Positions 1 to 5,967 of a stretch of 12,411 nt of DNA are shown in pieces (within the stretch, counting starts at the first letter, position 1; every line of letters begins with the position of its first letter). The stretch is from Candidatus Woesearchaeota archaeon (lineage in GTDB: Archaea; Nanobdellota; Nanobdellia; Woesearchaeales; ARS49), in NCBI GenBank assembly GCA_003694525.1, contig RFLK01000076.1, positions 1 to 12,411 on the forward strand, read 5' to 3'. The notes beneath the pieces were generated by a model. The model was not told the origin of the DNA. It saw nothing but the letters and a program-made list of their open reading frames with translations, and ran no database searches. A program made the position numbers and the translations under genes.

Positions 1-390
1 TCTTAGAACTCTTTGCCTTTCTTCTTCAATTTTTGAATTTTCAAAGCGAGGGTTGAATACGGTATCAGAAATATACTCAAGGAATAATTTGCTATCCGTT
101 GCCAACATGTCAACTGGGAAAAAAGTTTCATTCAAGCTTGTAGCTGCATTGAACGAGCCGAGCTTTCCTCTGATTTCTTCAGAGCTCTCTGGATTGTATT
201 TTCTAGAGCCTCCTGTCACCAGAATATGTTCCAAAAAATGTGCAAGTCCTTCCTCTCCTCTCTTTTCATTTAACGCGCCGTGCCAAACTCTGAGTTTTCC
301 CGAAACGGTTTGGGTGGGTGTTTTTTGCAAAGCTACAAATAGTCCGTTATCTAATCTGAATTCCTTATAATTCTCATTGATTGCAGTCAT
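1..390 (-). CDS. M16 family zinc metallopeptidase (insulinase/processing-peptidase type), N-terminal part only
   Basis: Translating the minus strand from the ATG at 390 gives 130 open codons that run off the left edge, so the gene is incomplete. Residues 51-55 read HFLEH, the inverted zinc motif HxxEH of family M16 (two His ligands and the catalytic Glu). It sits in a typical context: GEEGLA before it, then VTGGSRKY, a GxFNAxT segment near 79-84, and an ExER stretch near 123. The third zinc ligand, a Glu about 75-77 residues after the motif, would lie just beyond the window. Such enzymes cleave peptides or pre-sequences in a clamshell chamber. An in-frame ATG exists at 429, but the TATA box at 412-421 lies inside that extension and is centred about 26 nt before the ATG at 390, so 390 is preferred. 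No signal peptide is visible, suggesting a cytoplasmic enzyme. Family assignment is firm; substrate is unknown. Confidence 0.9.
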   Translation of the reverse strand, partial: MTAINENYKEFRLDNGLFVALQKTPTQTVSGKLRVWHGALNEKRGEEGLAHFLEHILVTGGSRKYNPESSEEIRGKLGSFNAATSLNETFFPVDMLATDSKLFLEYISDTVFNPRFENSKIEEERQRVLR

Positions 391-411
391 ATTCTTTGAT
401 TTAAAGATTTG

Positions 412-421
412 ATTTATAAAT
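412..421 (-). promoter_or_regulatory. TATA box for the M16 peptidase gene
   Basis: The sequence ATTTATAAAT is centred about 26 nt upstream of the ATG at 390, the spacing expected when transcription starts at or next to the start codon (leaderless mRNA). It decides between two in-frame ATGs. Confidence 0.7.
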
Positions 422-433
422 CTTCCCATCAGT

Positions 434-451
434 AATCACTACCTAGTGGTT
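434..451. promoter_or_regulatory. Palindrome upstream of the M16 promoter (operator or terminator candidate)
   Basis: AATCACTACCTAGTGGTT is an inverted repeat with 8-bp arms, one G-T pair and a C-C centre. It ends 12 nt upstream of the M16 TATA box and lies between that promoter and the end of the cysteine-rich operon. A protein-binding operator is possible. It lacks a long T-run on the minus side, so a terminator role is less convincing. Confidence 0.3.
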
Positions 452-545
452 GCTGTGTGTGACTTGGCCCTTATCTTTTTTCAGAGAAAGAAATCAACAG
501 TTTGAAAAGAATTGTTCTTCATTAACAAGTCTTCCCCTGGACTAC

Positions 546-884
546 TCACGCAAAGTGGTTTGTTCGCGCTCCGCACTTTCCAACATTGACGAGTATCGAA
601 GGGTGCAGGGGTGTTGAGTGTTTTACTTCGCACATTTCCTGGCAGGCTGTTTTCTTTTCAATATCGTCTGAGTCTTTGAGTACTTTTCCGTACACTTCAA
701 AGAGCTTTCCGTTTTGGGTTGCGCAACAGCAGTATTCGTAGGTTGTCTGCACTACTGTGAATTGGGGCGCTTGGAGGAATGCGCGTCCTGTGTTTACTTG
801 GTACATGTAGTATATTGCGACAAGTCCTGTGATTATTACGAGTCCAAGTACTGCTGTCTCGAGGAGTTTATTGTCTTTTTTCAT
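546..884 (-). CDS. Small membrane-anchored CCC-cluster protein, third gene of a cysteine-rich operon
   Basis: 112 codons from the ATG at 884. Residues 2-6 are charged (KKDNK), followed by a hydrophobic segment at about 10-28, which predicts one membrane helix or uncleaved signal anchor with the rest outside the cell. The outer part has Cys at 52-54 (CCC), 81, 85 and 104: six in all, spaced CCC-x26-C-x3-C-x18-C, nearly the pattern of the first gene of this operon. An even number in an extracytoplasmic domain suggests disulfides; metal binding is an alternative. The start at 884 makes a 4-nt ATGA overlap with the preceding stop, typical of translational coupling, and GAAGGAAGGTG precedes it. 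A GTG at 896 would add four residues and is less likely. I do not recognise the family. Confidence 0.75.
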   Translation of the reverse strand: MKKDNKLLETAVLGLVIITGLVAIYYMYQVNTGRAFLQAPQFTVVQTTYEYCCCATQNGKLFEVYGKVLKDSDDIEKKTACQEMCEVKHSTPLHPSILVNVGKCGARTNHFA

Positions 885-1270
885 CTTCGCGGACACCTTC
901 CTTCAGTTATGTCGACAATTGCATAGTCTCTCTCAACCAGTCGTCTGACTATCGGATCTTCGTAGCAGTTGCCGGGTCCTTTTGGAACGTTTATTTTTAT
1001 TTGTGATCCCCAGTATGGGTTTTCAAGCCACACGCAGCAGCCGGCTCTTGCGCTCATCGAGTAGAAGTCTTCTTCTTGCGCTGGTTTTTGCGTTTGGAGT
1101 TGTTCTCGCTTCCACCAGATTTCTGCAAGCGCTCTTGTCCCTTCTATTGTTCTCCCGTAGCTTTGCGATTGCCATACGTAATAGTATGCTCCTGCTGCGA
1201 GCAATAGTACGAGTATGAATCCTGCAATTGTTGCTTTTTCGATTTTGTTATTTAGGGGTTTTCTGCGCAT
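881..1270 (-). CDS. Small membrane-anchored CC-cluster protein, second gene of the operon
   Basis: 129 codons. The N-terminus is basic (MRRKPLNNKIEK), then comes a hydrophobic helix at about 13-33, then an extracytoplasmic region of roughly 95 residues. Cysteines are at 78-79 (CC), 102 and 126: four in all, spaced CC-x22-C-x23-C. It is a looser relative of its two neighbours, with the same order (short basic N-end, one helix, Cys cluster, later single cysteines) but only two adjacent cysteines, and with a longer polar linker (about 35-75) rich in Gln, Glu and Lys. It overlaps the first gene by 19 nt and the third by 4 nt, so all three are probably one message. AAAGGA just before the ATG is a weak ribosome-binding site. 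Function is unknown. Confidence 0.75.
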   Translation of the reverse strand: MRRKPLNNKIEKATIAGFILVLLLAAGAYYYVWQSQSYGRTIEGTRALAEIWWKREQLQTQKPAQEEDFYSMSARAGCCVWLENPYWGSQIKINVPKGPGNCYEDPIVRRLVERDYAIVDITEGRCPRR

Positions 1271-1521
1271 AGTCCTTTTTGTGCAAATACTTGTCCTGAT
1301 GTTTCGTATCTCTCGCAGGCTTTATTGCAGTTGTCCGCAAAGGTTTGTATTTGCGATCTTACAAGGTATTGCCCATCGCCCTGTGCAAGAACATTGCAAC
1401 AGCAGGCAAGGTAGTCTTGTGCAACAGCCGCTCCGCTATTGCCTGAGCTGACTGCAAGATAGCTTGCAAGAGATATTGCTCCTATGAGAAGTATTCCTGC
1501 GATTGCGTATTTTTCTTCCAT
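1252..1521 (-). CDS. Small membrane-anchored CCC-cluster protein, first gene of the operon
   Basis: 89 codons. After MEEK there is a hydrophobic segment at about 5-25, then an extracytoplasmic domain of about 60 residues with Cys at 40-42 (CCC), 65, 69 and 85, spaced CCC-x22-C-x3-C-x15-C. The third gene of the operon repeats this layout, so the two are likely paralogues. The even cysteine count suggests three disulfides or a metal site. The short N-terminus followed directly by a helix also resembles archaeal pilin-like signal segments, but there is no clear prepilin cleavage site. The start is fixed by a TATA box at 1543-1551, centred 26 nt upstream. No known family is recognised. Confidence 0.75.
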   Translation of the reverse strand: MEEKYAIAGILLIGAISLASYLAVSSGNSGAAVAQDYLACCCNVLAQGDGQYLVRSQIQTFADNCNKACERYETSGQVFAQKGLCAENP

Positions 1522-1542
1522 GGATTTTTTGATGAGTTGTTT

Positions 1543-1551
1543 GTTTAAAAG
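1543..1551 (-). promoter_or_regulatory. TATA box for the cysteine-rich three-gene operon
   Basis: On the minus strand CTTTTAAAC is centred about 26 nt upstream of the ATG at 1521, consistent with a leaderless first gene. The second and third genes overlap their predecessors and have no promoter of their own. Confidence 0.6.
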
Positions 1552-1590
1552 ATGTTTGTATGTACTTTACGGCAGCTGTTGTTCAAATGT

Positions 1591-2319
1591 CTATATTGAA
1601 TTCCAGTCGAATTGGTTAAGCCCGTTCAACAGTGCTATGTTTCTGATGCATTTTACAAGTTGAGAGTGGTTGTGCTTGTATGTGTTCTTATGGAGTTTTC
1701 TTGACAAAGTCTTGAGCTCAGCGTGCACGAACTCTCCTAGTGCTATTCTCTCTATAGGGTCAAGCTTTGCAAAGTAAGGCGTTGCTAATATTTGTTTTAG
1801 CGCTTCTTTTGCTCTTCTCACAGAGACTCTTGTGCGGTATTCTCTTCCAGTGGCCTCTCTGGCTTTTCCTCTTATGTATTCTTTGAGGTCGTCAGGCCTC
1901 CAGGGCTTTTCCAGCAAGTCTATTATCTCGTATAGTCTGATGAGCGGTCTGCTCTCGATGTTTTCAAGGTCTGCAGGCCTTGCGTATGTTTTGCCGAGGA
2001 TGTTTTCCAATGTGACTTTGTTGGGATCGTAAAGCATTTGTTCTAGCTCTTCGGGCTTTAATAGCCTGTAGTCTTGTTCATTTTGCCAGGTTATTTTTGA
2101 GAGGGTTGAATAGTCTATCGTGCGTGGCTCGAGCTTCCATTTGTACTCGTCAGTCAGCATAACTGCAAATCTCAATGAGACTATGTGCGGTTTTCCTATT
2201 TTTGATATCTCGTATATGGGATCGCAGAGGTCTTGTATTCTTGTGATGTCGTAGAATTTTGTTCTGTAAAAAGAGACTTCCTCCATAACTTTTTGGAAGA
2301 GGTCCATATTTAAATACAT
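1591..2319 (-). CDS. Hypothetical protein, 242 residues, charged and probably cytoplasmic
   Basis: An open frame of 242 codons with an even, charged composition and no hydrophobic segment. I do not recognise the family. The middle is rich in Glu and Lys with helix-like spacing. The C-terminal third (about 150-225) is basic, with several Arg/Lys/His clusters, which could bind nucleic acid; that is inference only. Two starts are possible, the ATG at 2319 or the in-frame ATG at 2307. The 2307 choice has nothing like a TATA box at the right distance. The 2319 choice has a weak AATTAT sequence about 25 nt upstream, so 2319 is kept tentatively. The gene is divergent from rlmH with only 19 bp between starts, and rlmH's TATA box falls within its first codons. 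Confidence 0.75.
   Translation of the reverse strand: MYLNMDLFQKVMEEVSFYRTKFYDITRIQDLCDPIYEISKIGKPHIVSLRFAVMLTDEYKWKLEPRTIDYSTLSKITWQNEQDYRLLKPEELEQMLYDPNKVTLENILGKTYARPADLENIESRPLIRLYEIIDLLEKPWRPDDLKEYIRGKAREATGREYRTRVSVRRAKEALKQILATPYFAKLDPIERIALGEFVHAELKTLSRKLHKNTYKHNHSQLVKCIRNIALLNGLNQFDWNSI
2307..2316 (+). promoter_or_regulatory. TATA box for rlmH
   Basis: The palindromic sequence TATTTAAATA is centred 27 nt upstream of the rlmH ATG, giving a leaderless message. It overlaps the first codons of the divergent 242-codon gene, so transcription of the two may interfere. Confidence 0.65.
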
Positions 2320-2338
2320 TTATTTTCTCGCATAGTTA

Positions 2339-2737
2339 ATGATAATTCGTTTTATAGTTGCAGGCAGGCCTGCGCGTGATTATGCTCTTCTTATTCGCGA
2401 TTATGAGAAGAGGTTGTCGTCGTTTTGCAGGTTTGAGCGGGTTGAGGTTAGATCTGAAAAGAATATTCCATCAAAGTTAAAGGGGTTTGTTGTTGTGTGT
2501 TCGCAGGAAGGTGTTCAGATGTCGAGCAGGGAGTTTGCGCAGTTTTTGAAGGGCAAGCAAGAAGTTTCTTTTGTTGTGGGTCCTGCGCAAGGCTTGTCCA
2601 ACAGTGTTAAGTTGCGCGCTCAAATGGTTCTCTCTTTGTCTTCTATGACTCTGCCTCATGATATGGCGCATCTTGTTCTCGCAGAGCAGGTTTATCGCGC
2701 GTTCACGATACTCAAGGGCAGAAAATATCATAAATGA
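2339..2737 (+). CDS. rlmH: 23S rRNA pseudouridine N3-methyltransferase RlmH (YbeA/COG1576, SPOUT fold)
   Basis: 132 codons. Known RlmH enzymes methylate N3 of a pseudouridine in helix 69 of large-subunit rRNA (position 1915 in E. coli) using S-adenosylmethionine, acting as homodimers on the ribosome. The sequence shows the family C-terminal signature: FVVGPAQGLS near 78-87 (the SPOUT knot loop, usually GGxxG), then LSLSSMTLPHDMAHLVLAEQ (98-117), then VYRAF and the invariant ending GRKYHK. The alternating hydrophobic N-terminal strand RFIVAG also fits. Size is slightly shorter than bacterial members (about 155). The family is mainly bacterial with patchy archaeal occurrence, so an archaeal copy may reflect old transfer. 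The start is supported by the TATA box at 2307-2316. Confidence 0.9.
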   Translation: MIIRFIVAGRPARDYALLIRDYEKRLSSFCRFERVEVRSEKNIPSKLKGFVVVCSQEGVQMSSREFAQFLKGKQEVSFVVGPAQGLSNSVKLRAQMVLSLSSMTLPHDMAHLVLAEQVYRAFTILKGRKYHK

Positions 2738-2772
2738 GAGAGAAAGTTTTGCGCTTGTGGGCCGCTTAAGGC

Positions 2773-3183
2773 TTATTTATACTCGTATCTTGGGCCGAAT
2801 TTGTCGTCAGCATCAACATCTGGTACATAAACGTCTTGTTCGAATAGCGCTCTTGTTTTTTCTTTCAGTGCATCCTTGTCCGTGCCTTTTGTTGTGATTG
2901 GAGGATAGAAAGTGCCGCTTTTTGGTCCTGCTGCAACTGTTGCCGCGCTTTCAAGATCTTGCGCTTGCATCTCTCTTAGAAGCTCTGCGGCTGTTTTTTC
3001 TTCAGCTTCAGAGCTTTGAGATGCTTGTTCTGTTTGAACTGTTTTGTGATCTTGGCTCTCTTGCACGTTTGCAGAAGCGCTTCCTGTAACTTGCGGGCTT
3101 ATTTTTCTCCCTGTGAGTTTTGCATCTTGAGAACACGCGATCAGAAGAGTCAATAGTGCAATTGCGATTACCGCTTTTTTCAT
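2773..3183 (-). CDS. Small secreted lipoprotein of unknown function
   Basis: From the ATG at 3183 the product has 136 residues. It begins MKK, then a hydrophobic stretch (4-16) ending in LLIAC, a lipobox with the putative lipidated Cys at 17, so the mature protein should be tethered to the outer face of the membrane. Residues about 18-75 are polar and low in complexity (Ser, Gln, Glu, Thr, Ala), likely a flexible linker. The last 50 residues (SGTFYPPITTKG onward, ending in an acidic segment and FGPRYEYK) look more structured. The frame is open further upstream to 3285, but the lipoprotein signal and a TATA box centred 27 nt before 3183 set the start. It follows the membrane kinase but has its own promoter. 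Function is unknown. Confidence 0.75.
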   Translation of the reverse strand: MKKAVIAIALLTLLIACSQDAKLTGRKISPQVTGSASANVQESQDHKTVQTEQASQSSEAEEKTAAELLREMQAQDLESAATVAAGPKSGTFYPPITTKGTDKDALKEKTRALFEQDVYVPDVDADDKFGPRYEYK

Positions 3184-3205
3184 GCTTTGTTTGCAACAAA
3201 AATAA

Positions 3206-3215
3206 GTATATAAAG
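3206..3215 (-). promoter_or_regulatory. TATA box for the lipoprotein gene
   Basis: CTTTATATAC on the minus strand is centred about 27 nt upstream of the ATG at 3183. It falls in the gap after the kinase stop codon, so the lipoprotein can be expressed separately from the kinase. Confidence 0.7.
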
Positions 3216-3262
3216 ATTTATGGTAGGAATTAGACAGGTTCAAAACAATTTTAAAGAAGTGT

Positions 3263-5842
3263 TCAGGGCTTGTAGGGTTTTGCAAGCCTCCAGCCTGCTG
3301 ATTGGAGCATATAGTGTTTTACGGCATCTATTTCAGGCACTGTTCTGACGAGTAAGGGGTTCATATTGTGGCTTTTCATATTAAGGTCTCTGAAAGAGCT
3401 CCCCACAATTTGCGTGTAGCCATCCTCTCCAATGCAGGCATCGGCGATATCGCCCAATACCATATCAAAAATTGACTGCCTTCTGTTTTCGCCTCTTCCT
3501 TGCTCTGCTCTGATTATTCTTGCGATGCTTTTTTCTTTGCGCAGGCAGTAGGGCATTGCATTCGAAAACTCTGGTCGGAATTCATCTCCGTCAGGGAATG
3601 CTCTTCCAAGCCCCTCTCCCATTGCTCTTCTTATCTCTTCCTCGCTTGCAAGCCTTGCTCCTGGAAGCTTGTTTTTTGAGTACCAGTTAGCATACGCTTG
3701 TGCTTGCTCGCGCGTAAGGCCTATTGCGGGGTGCAGTTCTGTAAATCCTTGAGATAGGAGTTCTTTTGTTCTAAATGGTATTCTGCGCCCGCTCTCATCC
3801 ATAATTGTTGGCCATAATTTTTTTCTTATTTCAATGTCTGGAATGCTCCTTACAAATTCGGTGTATTCTCTTAGATTTATGTGGTATGCTTGTATGTAGT
3901 ATGGTTTTAATTGTACAACTCTCAGGCCTTCAACCTCTGTGCCTTTTCTTGCAGGTCCGGGAGTTACGAATACGAAACCGAGTATGCTTGGCGCTTTTAT
4001 GACTTTTATTGTTTCAGGGTTTCCTCTCTCAAGGTGGACTGTGTTTCTGTATGTTGAGAATGTCCTTCCGCTGATGTGTAAACCTCTTGGTTGGGCTTGT
4101 ATGAAATAGTCGTCTGCTGGAAGCTCGAAATATCTCTCCTCATCTCCTTTGTATATTGGTGTGAATTTTTTCCCTTCTATTCTTGAGATTTTATAATCCA
4201 CTTTTGTATCTTCTGGCAGGTCTATTTCGAGTCTTGTTATTCCTCTGACTTTCTTTTCGAGATCAAAAAGTTGCCTGACTTCGTCTTGTGCAATCTCCCA
4301 GCGCCAGGTGTGGTTTTTTTCTGATTTTTTTATTATCGAGTTCAGCTCGCTCAAGGTCTCTGACGGGTAGTATTCTTTTGCGAGCTTCAATTGTTCAGAA
4401 GCTGTGTCGTAGTTTTTCTTCAAGAGCTCTCGCTCGATGCTTGAGAGCCTCTCTTCAAGTCGCGCTCTTGCTGCTTTTTTTTCTGATTGGAGGATTCTTG
4501 CTTGCAGGGATAGTTTTTCTTTTTCTGCCAGCTCTTTTGTCCTCTCTGCTTGTGCTTTTGCCTTTATTGCTTTTGAATTCGCATCAACGTATCCTGCAAG
4601 TGCAAGTGTTCCGGCCATTCCAATGCTTGCTGCAAGTGCGAGTTTTGATGCGTGTTTTCGCACTTTTTTTGCGAGCTTTTCCTTGAAAGTGTAGTCGTGC
4701 AATGGCACGTCTTGTTTTGCAAGGTGCGCGTTTAGAGATTGCGCAATCTCTTTTGCGCTAGGCCTTCTCTCTGGGTTGTGCGCTGTTGCTTTTCGTATTA
4801 TTGATGTTATTTCTGCAGGGATGTTTTTGTAGCATTCCTCGTCAGGAACGGCTTTTCCTGAGTTTATTGCGTCTATTAGGCTGTAGATTCCTCTCCAATT
4901 ACCTTCTCTGTATTTTTTGCCGGTCATTGTCTCGTAGATGATTGCTCCAAGCGCGAACACATCGACAGCAGGGCTGGTCTCTCCGAGGATTTGTTCTGGA
5001 GCCATGTAGATGGGGGTTCCTTTTATCTCGCCGGGCTGTGATAGGGGTGAGCTTGTCTTGCCTTCTATTGAGTTTGCGAGCTCGAGGATTTTTGCAAGGC
5101 CAAAATCTGCAACGTATGCGTTCATATCCTTGTCTATCATTATGTTTGCTGGCTTGAGGTCTCTGTGTACTATTCCTTGATCGTGGCCGTATGCTATGGC
5201 TTCAGAGACTTGTGAGAGGATTCTGATTTTTTGTTCAGTGTCAAAGCGCGTATCTTCCTTGTGCAACAGCGTTTCAAGATCGCACCCGTCAACTAGTTTC
5301 ATTGTGTAGTATGGTATTCTGTTTCCTTGCTCGTCAATGCCCATTCCCATATGGTATATTGGGGTTATGTGTGGGTGTTCCAACTTGGCCATTGCTTTTG
5401 CTTCTCTGGAGAACAAGAGTAAGTTTTCAATGCAGGGGAGAATCACTGTTTTTATTGCAACGCTCCTGTTCAGGGCATCGTGCTTTGCGCGATAGACTGC
5501 ACCCATGGCGCCTTGTCCTAGTTTTTCTATTATTGTGTGGTCTGGAATCTTGACGCCTTCTGCTTCTTCACTTGCGCTTTGGGATGTTTTTGCAAAACTG
5601 TCCAGATTATTTTCTGCGTTTCCAGTTGAGTAGTTGTGACTTCTAAGAAGGTGATTGATTGAATTTTCATCGAGAACTTGATAAGGCTCTATTCCTGCGA
5701 GTATTTCTTTTATTCGTGCAGGGTTTCCTCTTGCAAGTGCGCTTACTCTTTCCTTCAAGGAGGCGTTTAAAAGTGCGTATTGGGCGCGCGGATCAAGCAT
5801 TTCCCAAGCTCTTTTAAGCATCTCCTTCTTTTTATGGTCCAT
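3263..5842 (-). CDS. Membrane Ser/Thr protein kinase (PknB/Hanks type) with C-terminal degenerate FGE-sulfatase (SUMF1-like) domain
   Basis: 859 codons. The kinase domain spans about 102-370: glycine loop GQGAMG (109-114), VAIK lysine (131), helix-C Glu (147), HRDLKPAN (226-233, catalytic Asp 228), DFG (246-248), GTPIYMAPEQ (275-284), D294 in VDVFALG and the late Arg near 360, so it should be catalytically active. A hydrophobic helix at about 399-418 predicts one membrane pass, then a Lys/Glu/Ala-rich coiled coil (about 420-510), a beta-rich stretch, and a C-terminal domain (about 618-856) resembling FGE-sulfatase: FVFVTPG, YHINLREYTEFV, LTREQAQAYANWYS, LPGARLASEEEIRRA, VGSSFRD and GWRLA. The family's paired catalytic cysteines near the C-terminus are absent (GWRLA replaces GFRCA), so this part is probably a binding or sensor domain. 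The architecture is common in bacteria such as Planctomycetes and unusual in archaea; transfer is likely. Confidence 0.92.
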   Translation of the reverse strand: MDHKKKEMLKRAWEMLDPRAQYALLNASLKERVSALARGNPARIKEILAGIEPYQVLDENSINHLLRSHNYSTGNAENNLDSFAKTSQSASEEAEGVKIPDHTIIEKLGQGAMGAVYRAKHDALNRSVAIKTVILPCIENLLLFSREAKAMAKLEHPHITPIYHMGMGIDEQGNRIPYYTMKLVDGCDLETLLHKEDTRFDTEQKIRILSQVSEAIAYGHDQGIVHRDLKPANIMIDKDMNAYVADFGLAKILELANSIEGKTSSPLSQPGEIKGTPIYMAPEQILGETSPAVDVFALGAIIYETMTGKKYREGNWRGIYSLIDAINSGKAVPDEECYKNIPAEITSIIRKATAHNPERRPSAKEIAQSLNAHLAKQDVPLHDYTFKEKLAKKVRKHASKLALAASIGMAGTLALAGYVDANSKAIKAKAQAERTKELAEKEKLSLQARILQSEKKAARARLEERLSSIERELLKKNYDTASEQLKLAKEYYPSETLSELNSIIKKSEKNHTWRWEIAQDEVRQLFDLEKKVRGITRLEIDLPEDTKVDYKISRIEGKKFTPIYKGDEERYFELPADDYFIQAQPRGLHISGRTFSTYRNTVHLERGNPETIKVIKAPSILGFVFVTPGPARKGTEVEGLRVVQLKPYYIQAYHINLREYTEFVRSIPDIEIRKKLWPTIMDESGRRIPFRTKELLSQGFTELHPAIGLTREQAQAYANWYSKNKLPGARLASEEEIRRAMGEGLGRAFPDGDEFRPEFSNAMPYCLRKEKSIARIIRAEQGRGENRRQSIFDMVLGDIADACIGEDGYTQIVGSSFRDLNMKSHNMNPLLVRTVPEIDAVKHYMLQSAGWRLAKPYKP

Positions 5843-5863
5843 TCTCTGAATGCCTAATTTGCT

Positions 5864-5873
5864 CTTTTTAAAC
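5864..5873 (-). promoter_or_regulatory. TATA box for the membrane kinase gene
   Basis: GTTTAAAAAG on the minus strand is centred about 26 nt upstream of the ATG at 5842, again indicating a leaderless message. Confidence 0.65.
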
Positions 5874-5921
5874 CTTTCTATTTTAACAACTTATTAGTGG
5901 TTACAAATGCTTTTTGTTGTG

Positions 5922-5967
5922 GTTCAGAAGCTAAATAAATTTAAGCAAACATTCAGTTCGTCTGAAC
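5922..5967. promoter_or_regulatory. TTCAG/CTGAA half-sites around the HD-phosphohydrolase promoter
   Basis: GTTCAG at 5922-5927 and its reverse complement CTGAAC at 5962-5967 flank the TATA box. A third half-site, ATTCAG at 5951-5956, forms a TTCAG-x5-CTGAA inverted repeat with the last one, directly before the ATG. This arrangement could bind a repressor that covers TATA and start. It is inferred from short matches only. Confidence 0.25.
5936..5944 (+). promoter_or_regulatory. TATA box for the HD phosphohydrolase gene
   Basis: TAAATTTAA is centred about 28 nt upstream of the ATG at 5968 and divergent from the kinase promoter some 65 bp away. Confidence 0.6.

Noticed and set aside
53..370. 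Plus-strand 105-codon open frame near the left edge
   Set aside because: It lies opposite the M16 peptidase, whose HFLEH motif and promoter show that the minus strand is coding.
3618..3990. Active formylglycine-generating enzyme in the kinase C-terminus
   Set aside because: The fold-like landmarks are present, but the C-terminal cysteine motif of active enzymes is missing, so only a structural resemblance is claimed.
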